Shown here piece after piece: positions 15,918 through 23,151 of a stretch of 64,000 nt of DNA. The stretch is from JAGNLA01 sp964639885. Its GTDB lineage: Bacteria > Caldisericota > Caldisericia > JAAYUI01. The stretch spans positions 62,001-126,000 of the forward strand of contig CAZXEH010000001.1 in the NCBI GenBank assembly GCA_964639885.1, read 5' to 3'. Both the position numbers and the translations under genes were made by a program. The first letter of the stretch is position 1. Every line of letters begins with the position of its first letter. The notes below the pieces were generated by a model, which saw only the letters and a list, made by a program, of their open reading frames with translations, did no database searches and was not told the DNA's origin.

Positions 15918-17501
15918 ATGAGGACGGTTGGGATTTGGGCAATTCTGTTTTGCCTTCTGATTTCGGGTTCCGGTGTAGCAGGGGAGCTTTGCAATTGGCC
16001 AATGTTTCGGGGTGACAAGGCAAGGTCTGGCGTTTGCCAGTCCGAGTGCATGCCCAAAACCAACGATTTGTTGTGGACTTGTCAAACTCAGGGAGCCGTC
16101 GAGAGTTCGCCTGCAATTGTCGATGGAAAAGCCTACGTTGGTTCATTTGATGGCCATCTTTACTGCATTAATCTGGAAACAGGGAAACCTGACTGGAAGT
16201 ATCAGGCAACCGGTGGCGTGAAATCCTCTCCTTGTGTAGATGCTGAGAAGGTCTATTTCGGATCAACGAACCAAACAAACGGCAAGGGCGGTTTTTACTG
16301 TCTGAACACGAAAAGTGGGGACTTGATCTGGAAGCTGGATTTGCCATTAAAAGTTGACTCGTCGCCTCTGGTTGTTGGTGACAAAGTCGTTTTTGGCTGT
16401 GGTGATGACAACCTTTACGGCGCAAACAAAGAGAATGGCGATATTGTCTGGACTTGTCAGACGGAAGGTGCGATTGATTCAAGTCCTTCGTATGATGGTG
16501 GCAGGATTTATGTTGGAAGCACCGATAACAATCTCTACTGTGTTGACGAAAATGATGGCTCAGTGCTCTGGAGCTTCAAAACTTTGGATGACATCGTTTC
16601 AACGCCTGCCATAATCAACGATTTGGTGTGTTTCGGGTCGATGGATAAAAGGGTTTATGCACTCGACAAGGTTTCAGGAAAGCTCAGATGGAAGTATGAA
16701 ACCAAAGGATTTGTTGAATCCTCACCGGCGTTTGTCAACGGCAACATCGTGATTGGGTGTGACGACTACAGCCTTTATTGCCTGGATTCCGCCACTGGCA
16801 AACTCGAGTGGAGATTTTCGACCACAGAAGACAAGATAGTTTCATCCCCTACCGTTGTTGGTGATTATATACTTGTAGGAACCTGAGACTCTAACCTCTA
16901 CTGCCTGGATGGCGGTACCGGCAAAATGCTTTGGAAGCACCACACAAACGGAGTGGTCAGGTCGTCGCCTGCTGTTGGCAATGGCAGGATTGTGTTTGGG
17001 TCGTACGATAATGTTGTTTATTGTTTAGGCGAGAAATCGATCGAAAATCCTACACCGCCCACGCCGGAACCGCCAAAACCCGAGCCTCCAAAACCGCCGG
17101 AGAAAAAGACTATGAAGCTTGAATTCTGGCTGGATCGGAAAACATACACAGTTGACGGTGTGACCAAAGAGATGTCGGTCAAACCTTTTGTTTTCAAGGG
17201 TTCAACGATGCTGCCGGCAAGATATCTGGTCGAAGGCATTGGCGGAACCGCAACCTGGCTACAAGAGCAGAAAATGGTTGAGTGCAGGACTGACAGGCAT
17301 ACGCTCAGGATGTGGGTTGGCAAAGGCACGGCTGAGCTTGATGGTGTTGAGGTAGCAATTGGCAAGGACGCTTCTGTCAATCCTCAGATTGTTGACGGTC
17401 GCGTGTTTGTTCCGTTCCGTTTCCTCGGCGAGTCGCTTGGATGTGTTGTCGAGTGGGATGCTGGTGAGAAAAGGATGAGTCTTGTTTATCAATCGGAATA
17501 A
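15918..17501 (+). pseudogene. Secreted PQQ-like repeat protein with C-terminal copper-amine-oxidase-N domain, interrupted by one TGA
   Basis: The frame starts MRTVGIWAILFCLLISGSGVAG (signal peptide) and encodes about eight PQQ/beta-propeller repeats of the type VDSSP...VGSTDNNLYCVD...GSVLWSFKT, then a proline-rich linker and a copper-amine-oxidase N-terminal-like domain (MLPARYLVEGIGG, VPFRFLGESLG). One in-frame TGA at 16884-16886 (codon 323) splits it; the frame and repeat pattern continue without a gap (VGT-stop-DSNLYCLDGGTGK). The TGA sits at a position that varies between repeats (F, T, G, M, D, Y elsewhere), so a recent nonsense mutation or a base error is the simplest reading. Programmed readthrough is possible but unsupported. 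Its 3' end overlaps the HEPN-candidate gene tail to tail by 13 bases. Confidence 0.8.
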
Positions 17502-18553
17502 TTATACTTTTTTTTCATGAAATCATGAACTTCATATGAATATTCTAATTCTTTATAAACGTTATCTATATCTTGTTCTTTTAATTTGTCAAAACTTAAG
17601 TGGCTTAAGTATTCTGGCGCTGAATCAGACCCAAAAAGAGCTTTCCAGATATCTAATGTGTATTGGCATAAATCAAATAACAATTCCTCAGCAATTATTA
17701 GCCACTCATTGCTTTTCTTATAAAGGAAATCATTATTAGACGATATGTCAAAATGACTTATTTTATGTCTACTTTCAATATTTTTATCTAATCGGTGATA
17801 CTTTTGCTTAAAAATCGACCAATCCTTGTTAAAATTAGTTAAATCAAAATTATTAATGATTAGAAAACCTTTTTTGAAAATATCGTGACTAGATTTATCG
17901 TTAGGATATAATTCTTTATATTTATTGATATGTTTATTAAATTCTTTTATGCTATTACTCATTTTCGCATTGATGTTTGTGTCATTAATCATTGATTCTA
18001 GAAAACAATTTGTGAAGTTTAAAATGCTGAGAATTGACTGAATAGCATAATTTGCACAAAAGGTATTTGCGTTTGTTTTATAAAGTATTTCCTTTGTTGG
18101 CGAAGAAAAATTAGGCATTATATTTTCATAATACTGTCGATAATAAAAGGCTTTAAGGTATAACATTATTGAAAAGTGGAGAAAAATGTTTTCCTCATTT
18201 AATATACTTACATTACCCTTAAAAATTGATATATGCGACCTTTTTGGTAAATCTTTAGGTATATAGCGACAATTAATAACATCAACATAAATTAATAATT
18301 CTGAAAGTTGAAATCCCTTTATCTGAGACGAAGTTTTTAATAAACTTGCTTTATCTTCTAAATAATATGCTAAATCATGAAGAGTTTTGTTTGGATTTAT
18401 AGGCAAGAATTTTTTTGCTTTTTCTAGCAGTAACAAGTGTAAATCTTGAGGAAGACTTATTGACTTTTCTGAATAAATCCTGATTCTGTCTAGTTCATTA
18501 TTTAATAAACAATAAAAAGAAATATAAATAAGCTCCTGCTGAAGTATATCCAT
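17489..18553 (-). CDS. AT-rich hypothetical protein with a HEPN-like RxxxxH motif
   Basis: The 354-residue protein is mostly helical, rich in Ile, Asn, Lys and Tyr, with no signal peptide or membrane segment. Near the C-terminus ESRHKISHFDI contains Arg262-His263-x3-His267, the R-[N/D/H]-x3-H arrangement of HEPN ribonucleases common in toxins and phage-defence effectors, and helix-rich sequence follows as expected for that fold. The rest is not recognised. Base composition is strikingly AT-rich compared with hbd and the PQQ gene on either side, suggesting horizontal transfer. It has no visible antitoxin partner. No clear Shine-Dalgarno site is seen before ATG 18553. HEPN assignment is by motif only. 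Confidence 0.6.
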   Translation of the reverse strand: MDILQQELIYISFYCLLNNELDRIRIYSEKSISLPQDLHLLLLEKAKKFLPINPNKTLHDLAYYLEDKASLLKTSSQIKGFQLSELLIYVDVINCRYIPKDLPKRSHISIFKGNVSILNEENIFLHFSIMLYLKAFYYRQYYENIMPNFSSPTKEILYKTNANTFCANYAIQSILSILNFTNCFLESMINDTNINAKMSNSIKEFNKHINKYKELYPNDKSSHDIFKKGFLIINNFDLTNFNKDWSIFKQKYHRLDKNIESRHKISHFDISSNNDFLYKKSNEWLIIAEELLFDLCQYTLDIWKALFGSDSAPEYLSHLSFDKLKEQDIDNVYKELEYSYEVHDFMKKKYNYSD

Positions 18554-18587
18554 AGTTTCATTCTATATTTCTGTTTAAAAATGTAAA

Positions 18588-18623
18588 TATAACCCCCTCG
18601 ATGTATGTTGCGAGGGGGTTATA
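18588..18623 (-). terminator. Terminator after hbd
   Basis: A perfect 13-bp stem (TATAACCCCCTCG / CGAGGGGGTTATA) with a 10-base loop. It lies downstream of hbd on the minus strand and upstream of the HEPN-candidate gene, which is transcribed the same way, so it isolates the latter. Confidence 0.75.
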
Positions 18624-18662
18624 AACGAATGAAAATTGTTACCAAGCTTTAGCCGGTTTGGG

Positions 18663-19523
18663 CTATTTTGCTTCCCTATAATCGTAGAACCCGACACCGT
18701 TCTTCCTGCCAAGCAGTCCTGCAGCCACCATCTTGCGAAGGAGAGGGCACGGTCTGTACTTGGAATCGCCGAGGCCTTCATGGAGCACTTCCATGATGGC
18801 AAGGCAGGTGTCAAGTCCGATCAGGTCGGCGAGGGCGAGTGGGCCCATCGGGTGGTTCATGCCAAGCTTCATGACTGTGTCAATGTTTTCCTTGGTCGCA
18901 ACACCTTCCATGAGGCAATAAACGGCTTCGTTGATCATCGGCATGAGGATTCGGTTGCTGACAAAACCCGGGAAATCGTTTGCAACTGCCGGCGTCTTTC
19001 CGAGTTTTTTCGAAAGATCGTCGATGATTGTGTAAACTTCGTCGGTTGTCAGCATTCCACGGATGATTTCGACAAGCTGCATCAATGGAACCGGGTTCAT
19101 GAAGTGCATTCCGATGAAGCGTTCCGGTTTTTTGTACTTTGCCGCAAGCTCAGTGATCGAGATGGTTGAGGTGTTTGAGGCGAGAATGGCTGTTTCGGCC
19201 AGTATTCCGTTGAGCTTTTCGTAGATTGCGTACTTGAGCTGCCTGTTCTCGGAAACGGCTTCAATGACCAGTTCACAGCCGGCAAGGTCGGAAAGGCTCT
19301 CTGAAATCTTGATGTTTCCAAGGGTCGAGTCGACTTCAGCCTGGGTGATCTTTTCCTTTGAAAGCAGCCTTTCAAGGTTCTTTTTGATGATGCCTTTTGC
19401 TTTTTCTGCCAACGTCAGGTTTGCTTCACAAATTGTCACATCATAACCCTTGTTTGCAAAAACGTGGGCGATTCCGTTGCCCATGACTCCGCCGCCGATG
19501 ACTCCAACTTTCTTAATCTCCAT
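18663..19523 (-). CDS. hbd: 3-hydroxybutyryl-CoA (3-hydroxyacyl-CoA) dehydrogenase
   Basis: This 286-residue NAD(P)-dependent enzyme interconverts acetoacetyl-CoA and 3-hydroxybutyryl-CoA. The Rossmann motif is GVIGGGVMGNGIAHVFANKG, the catalytic histidine lies in GMHFMNPVPLMQLVEII, and the C-terminal domain contains VNDFPGFVSNRILMPMINEA. Length equals the clostridial Hbd family (~282). It lies 14 bases downstream of the thiolase gene with a GGAGAGG site, so the two are an operon that condenses two acetyl-CoA and reduces the product. Crotonase and butyryl-CoA dehydrogenase are not in the window. Confidence 0.95.
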   Translation of the reverse strand: MEIKKVGVIGGGVMGNGIAHVFANKGYDVTICEANLTLAEKAKGIIKKNLERLLSKEKITQAEVDSTLGNIKISESLSDLAGCELVIEAVSENRQLKYAIYEKLNGILAETAILASNTSTISITELAAKYKKPERFIGMHFMNPVPLMQLVEIIRGMLTTDEVYTIIDDLSKKLGKTPAVANDFPGFVSNRILMPMINEAVYCLMEGVATKENIDTVMKLGMNHPMGPLALADLIGLDTCLAIMEVLHEGLGDSKYRPCPLLRKMVAAGLLGRKNGVGFYDYREAK

Positions 19524-19537
19524 TTGCCTCTCCTTTA

Positions 19538-20713
19538 TCAGACGAGTTCAACAGCCATTGCAACCGCGCCACCGCCACCGAGGCAAAGCGTCACGAGTCC
19601 GCGTTTTCCACCTGTGCGCTTGAGGTTGCCGATGAGTGTGGCAAGGCATCTTGCGCCTGATGCACCGATTGGGTGTCCGAGAGCAATCGCTCCGCCTGCC
19701 ATGTTGACCTTGTTCCAGTCCCAGCCGAGGTGCTTGCCGTTGACAAACGCCTGGACCGCGAAGGCTTCGTTGGCTTCAATTGCGTCAAAGTCTGAAATCT
19801 TCCAGCCGTTTTTGTCCATGAGCTTTCTGACGGCGTGAATCGGCGCCCAGAAGAGCTTCTTTGGTTCAACGTGTGCGGATGCGAAATCGAGCACGGCTGC
19901 AACCGGCTTGTAGTTCTTTGCTGCCTTTTCGGAAGCCACAACCACTGCCGAAGCGCCATCGGAGAGTCCAGGTGCGTTTCCGGCTGTCACGATTCCGTCC
20001 TTGTCGAAGGCCGGTCTGAGCTTTGTAAGCGATTCCATTGTTGTCGGTCTCGGAGTTTCGTCCTTGTCAAAGATGATTGGGTCTTTCTTTGGAACCTCGA
20101 TCTTTATTGGCACTGTTTCGTCAACGAACCAGCCGTTTGCAAGAGCCTTTGCAGCCTTGTCCTGTGAGTTGAAAGCGAGGTTGTCGACATCTTCACGAGT
20201 GACTCCCTCTTCCTTGCCGGTGTATTCGGCGAGATTGCCCATGTGTGAGTTGTTGAATGCGCACCAGAGGCCATCCTTTACCACGCCGTCTATGAGGGCT
20301 CCGTCGCCATAACGATAGCCTTTGTGCCTTGCTGCATCGAGAAGGTACGGTCCATTGGTCATCGATTCCATGCCACCGGCCACTACGATGTCAGCATCTC
20401 CAAGCTGTGTTGCCTGTGTGCCAAGCATGACGGCTTTGAGTCCTGAGCCGCAGACTTTGTTGATCGTGAGAGCGTTTGTTTCAGGAGCGACACCTGCCTT
20501 GATGAGAGCCTGTCTTGCCGGGTTCTGGCCACAGCCTGCGCCGACAACAAGACCCATAACAACTTCATCAACCTTGTCAAAACCAACATTTGCCTTTTCG
20601 AGTGCACCTTTTATGGCCACTGCACCAAGATCCATCGCTGTAAACGGCTGGAGTGTTCCCAAAAATTTTCCGATCGGCGTTCTGACGGCCGACAAAATGT
20701 AACTTCTTGCCAT
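19538..20713 (-). CDS. Acetyl-CoA C-acetyltransferase (thiolase)
   Basis: A 391-residue type II thiolase that condenses two acetyl-CoA to acetoacetyl-CoA or runs the reverse reaction. The nucleophile is Cys88 (NKVCGSGLKAV), His347 lies in ALGHPIGASGAR and the second cysteine Cys377 in TLCLGGGGAVAM, so the active site is complete. The start ATG follows AAGGAGGAG. It is the first gene of the thiolase-hbd operon and is divergent from ccmA, with 84 bases between the starts. Confidence 0.96.
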   Translation of the reverse strand: MARSYILSAVRTPIGKFLGTLQPFTAMDLGAVAIKGALEKANVGFDKVDEVVMGLVVGAGCGQNPARQALIKAGVAPETNALTINKVCGSGLKAVMLGTQATQLGDADIVVAGGMESMTNGPYLLDAARHKGYRYGDGALIDGVVKDGLWCAFNNSHMGNLAEYTGKEEGVTREDVDNLAFNSQDKAAKALANGWFVDETVPIKIEVPKKDPIIFDKDETPRPTTMESLTKLRPAFDKDGIVTAGNAPGLSDGASAVVVASEKAAKNYKPVAAVLDFASAHVEPKKLFWAPIHAVRKLMDKNGWKISDFDAIEANEAFAVQAFVNGKHLGWDWNKVNMAGGAIALGHPIGASGARCLATLIGNLKRTGGKRGLVTLCLGGGGAVAMAVELV

Positions 20714-20762
20714 AACTCCTCCTTATGAATTTAGATAATTTTACAACATACTAAGTTACTTG

Positions 20763-20790
20763 TTGACCCAGTTAAATTCAAGCCTATACT
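20763..20790 (+). promoter_or_regulatory. Promoter of the ccm operon (leaderless)
   Basis: TTGACC (20763-20768), a 16-base spacer and TATACT (20785-20790), followed by seven bases and GTG 20798. Transcription should start at or next to the start codon, explaining why ccmA has no ribosome-binding site. Confidence 0.65.
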
Positions 20791-20797
20791 GGCTTGT

Positions 20798-21373
20798 GTG
20801 CAAATATCGGGAATGAATCTGGGACTTGCTTTTGGCAGGGCGAAGGTGTTTGAAAACCTCAGCTTCAGGGCTGACGGTGGAACATGGCTTGTCAAAGGTG
20901 CAAACGGTTCAGGGAAAACCTCGCTTTGCAGGATTATTGCCGGATTGATGAGACCGACAAAAGGCGAGTTTTCTTGGTTCGATGGCAAAAGCCTTGAAAG
21001 GCACGACCTCGTTGGCAGGATAGGATTTGCCACTCCAGAAATGGGTCTTTTTGAGGATCAGACTGTAAATTCAAACATAAAGCTCTTTGAAACGCTTGCC
21101 AATGCAAAGCTGGATGATTCATTCGGGGTATCAAGGCATGGCGGGAAGCTCCTTGGCGAGCTTTCAAGCGGATGGAAGCAAAGATTGAAGCTGCTTGTTG
21201 CCTTCCTGGGAGATCCCGAACTTCTTGTGCTTGATGAACCAGAGCAGCATCTGGATGATGAGGGGATTTCGATTCTTACTGATTTGATTGCCAGAAGGGA
21301 CAAACTGACAATTGTCTCCACAAACAACCCGTGGATGAAACTTGAGACTTTGGTTGATCTGGGGTCAAAGTGA
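20798..21373 (+). CDS. ccmA: Heme exporter ATP-binding subunit CcmA
   Basis: This ABC ATPase powers the CcmAB(CD) complex that releases heme-loaded CcmE during c-type cytochrome maturation. The 191-residue protein has Walker A GANGSGKTSL, the signature LSSGWKQRLKLL and Walker B LLVLDEPEQHLD. It is slightly shorter than usual (~205). The GTG start follows the -10 box by seven bases and has no Shine-Dalgarno site. It overlaps ccmB by four bases (GTGA). Its identity rests on the ccmB, ccmC, ccmE and ccmF genes that follow. Confidence 0.9.
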   Translation: MQISGMNLGLAFGRAKVFENLSFRADGGTWLVKGANGSGKTSLCRIIAGLMRPTKGEFSWFDGKSLERHDLVGRIGFATPEMGLFEDQTVNSNIKLFETLANAKLDDSFGVSRHGGKLLGELSSGWKQRLKLLVAFLGDPELLVLDEPEQHLDDEGISILTDLIARRDKLTIVSTNNPWMKLETLVDLGSK

Positions 21374-22020
21374 AGACATTTGCAGCGCTTTTCAAACTCG
21401 AAACTGGAACTGCCTTCAGATCAAAACAGATGCTTGGGCTGGGTTTGTCTCTGGCGCTGGCTTTCTCGATTGCTGTTGCCTTTCCGCTCTCCTCTGAGCA
21501 GCTTTCTCCAAAAATAGCCTCGGCCTTGATTTGGATGATCATGTTCTTCTCTTCCTCGGATCAGGCTTACAGGACTTTTTTAAGGGATGAGGAGCGTGGA
21601 ACGGCGGATCAGCTAAGGTTGCGGGTAAGCTCAGGCACGGTTTTTCTGGCAAAGGTCGCCTCCAACGCCCTGATGCTTGCTGTTATCGGTTTTGCTTCAT
21701 CGCTGATCCTTTCTGTCTGGCTGAAGGTTGAAGTTTCAAGGATACCGGCTGTCACTCTCTCCGTTGTGGGAGGTTCGGTTGCGCTTGCCATCTCCCAGGG
21801 AGCGGTTGGGTTTCTGCTTGGGTTTGGCAAAGGCGGTGGCTCGTTTTATCCGCTTGTGGTCATGCCTGTTGTTCTGCCATCACTTGTTTCTTTAATCGTC
21901 ATAACCTCGACGTGTATTGAAGGGGTCGTCGTTTCGCTTAATCTTGTTATCGTGGTGTGCGCATTGTCGCTGGCCATTTTGACGGCTGGAATCACACTGC
22001 TGCCACACATTGAGGTATAG
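21370..22020 (+). CDS. ccmB: Heme exporter membrane subunit CcmB
   Basis: The 216-residue integral membrane protein has six predicted hydrophobic segments. Landmarks of CcmB are the N-terminal LFKLETGTAFRSKQ and the SSDQAYRTFLRDEERGTADQLRL segment, where family members have a similar FxxDxxxGxLEQL stretch after the second helix. With CcmA it forms the ABC transporter of cytochrome c maturation system I. It starts with GTG overlapping the ccmA stop and ends directly at ccmC, with no intergenic bases. Confidence 0.88.
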   Translation: MKTFAALFKLETGTAFRSKQMLGLGLSLALAFSIAVAFPLSSEQLSPKIASALIWMIMFFSSSDQAYRTFLRDEERGTADQLRLRVSSGTVFLAKVASNALMLAVIGFASSLILSVWLKVEVSRIPAVTLSVVGGSVALAISQGAVGFLLGFGKGGGSFYPLVVMPVVLPSLVSLIVITSTCIEGVVVSLNLVIVVCALSLAILTAGITLLPHIEV

Positions 22021-22638
22021 ATGATATACGCTTCGATTGCCATTTTGATACCATCGATTGCATACTGCCTTTTCTATGCACCTGCGGAAGCAACGCTGGG
22101 CGAGGTTTACAGGTCAATCTTCTTCCACATCCCGTGTTCGTGGGGGGCGGTGCTGGCGTTTCTGGTTTCGCTGGTTTTCTCAATTCTTGTGCTCATAAGG
22201 AGAAAGCCTGAGCATGACTTTTACGCTCACAGGTCTGCTGAGATCGGGCTCCTGTTTGCTCTGCTTGCAACAATCACCGGCTCAATCTATGCCGGTGCGA
22301 CATGGGGCAGTTACTGGAACTGGGATCCGCGAGAGGTTTCGATTGTTTTCCTCATTCTTATCTATCTGGCTTACCTTGGCATCAGATCTGCGGTTTCAAA
22401 TCCGATCAAACGTGCAAGAATAGCTGCCGGATACAATATTATCGCCACCATCACCATGCCGTTTCTGGTTTTCATCTACCCGAGGATCATGCCTTCGCTG
22501 CACCCTGAAACTGTAGGCGGTCTGGGACTTCCAAAAACAATGTATTTTGGGCTTCTGGGCATGGTTGCCGGCATCACTCTGCTTTACATCTCGATGCTCA
22601 AAATGGCCGTCAGAATCGACAAGGAGGCAATATGCTGA
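22021..22638 (+). CDS. ccmC: Heme handling protein CcmC
   Basis: This six-segment membrane protein of 205 residues loads heme onto CcmE. It contains the family's tryptophan-rich periplasmic motif (WGSYWNWDPRE, about residues 95-105) and two candidate heme-ligand histidines, in FFHIPCSWGA and PSLHPETV, in the expected loops. The start ATG abuts the ccmB stop codon. Its last seven bases overlap the small ccmD gene. Confidence 0.93.
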   Translation: MIYASIAILIPSIAYCLFYAPAEATLGEVYRSIFFHIPCSWGAVLAFLVSLVFSILVLIRRKPEHDFYAHRSAEIGLLFALLATITGSIYAGATWGSYWNWDPREVSIVFLILIYLAYLGIRSAVSNPIKRARIAAGYNIIATITMPFLVFIYPRIMPSLHPETVGGLGLPKTMYFGLLGMVAGITLLYISMLKMAVRIDKEAIC

Positions 22639-22736
22639 CCGTGCTCATCGTTGCTGTCGTCATGCTTGCTGGAATATTGACATACTTCATCATCCTGGAC
22701 AGGCGACTGAAATCGCTTGAGAACCATGAAAAATAG
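22632..22736 (+). CDS. ccmD: CcmD-like single-span membrane protein (34 residues)
   Basis: A very small frame between ccmC and ccmE: it starts MLTVLIVAVVMLAGILTYFI and ends with the charged tail LDRRLKSLENHEK. This is the CcmD layout, one membrane helix followed by a basic cytoplasmic tail, and it sits at the usual CcmD position. An AAGGAGG site lies six bases before ATG 22632. It overlaps ccmC by seven and ccmE by eleven bases. CcmD helps release holo-CcmE from the CcmABC complex. The sequence is too short for a firm homology call; position and shape carry the assignment. Confidence 0.75.
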   Translation: MLTVLIVAVVMLAGILTYFIILDRRLKSLENHEK

Positions 22737-23088
22737 GGCAACCCTCATTGGTCTCATCGTCGCAGCCATTTTGGCCGGGATCGCCATCTGGGCGTTCTCG
22801 TCGACAGTAGTTCCCTACACGCACGATTTTAATGAGGCTAAGTCCGGCAAATACATCCAGGTCTACGCAAAGATAGACAAAACATCAATTGAAACCGATA
22901 CCTTCATGGTTACCGATGAAAAGGGTCTTGAGATGCAAATCCTTGCCCTTAAGGGGATTCCGCAGAACCTGACACAAGCTCAATATTGCGTTGCACTCGG
23001 ACGGTTCAATAAGGGGAAAAACATGTTCGAGGCTGAATCGATCCTCGTAAAGTGCCCGTCAAAATATGAGGAGCAGAATACCCCCTGA
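22726..23088 (+). CDS. ccmE: Heme chaperone CcmE, CxxxY type
   Basis: A 120-residue membrane-anchored heme carrier. After one N-terminal helix comes the OB-fold domain (SGKYIQVYAKI, FMVTDEKGLEM, GRFNKGKNMFEAES). The C-terminal heme motif, HxxxY in most bacteria (VLAKHDENY), reads ILVKCPSKYEE here, so the heme-attaching residue is Cys110 with Tyr114. This CxxxY form is known from archaea and Desulfovibrio, where CcmG and CcmH are missing (system I*). ATG 22726 is chosen within the end of ccmD; a TTG three codons upstream is possible. Confidence 0.92.
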   Translation: MKNRATLIGLIVAAILAGIAIWAFSSTVVPYTHDFNEAKSGKYIQVYAKIDKTSIETDTFMVTDEKGLEMQILALKGIPQNLTQAQYCVALGRFNKGKNMFEAESILVKCPSKYEEQNTP

Positions 23089-23092
23089 GGGC

Positions 23093-23120
23093 TTGAGAAA
23101 TCGGCGCAATCTGCTAAAAT
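23093..23120 (+). promoter_or_regulatory. Possible internal promoter before ccmF
   Basis: TTGAGA (23093-23098), a 16-base spacer and TAAAAT (23115-23120), about 31 bases upstream of the ccmF start. It would allow extra ccmF expression independent of the leaderless ccmA promoter. Confidence 0.45.
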
Positions 23121-23151
23121 TAGCAAACAACGTCAATTTCTGGAGTGTGAA

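Noticed and set aside
16902..16923. SECIS element for selenocysteine insertion at the TGA
   Set aside because: The hairpin is short and imperfect and comparable DNA is dictated by the conserved GGTGK repeat; kept only as a remote alternative in the findings.
16926..17501. Separate gene for the copper-amine-oxidase-N part
   Set aside because: It is in the same frame as the upstream PQQ repeats, begins in mid-repeat and has no ribosome-binding site; treated as the rest of one interrupted gene.
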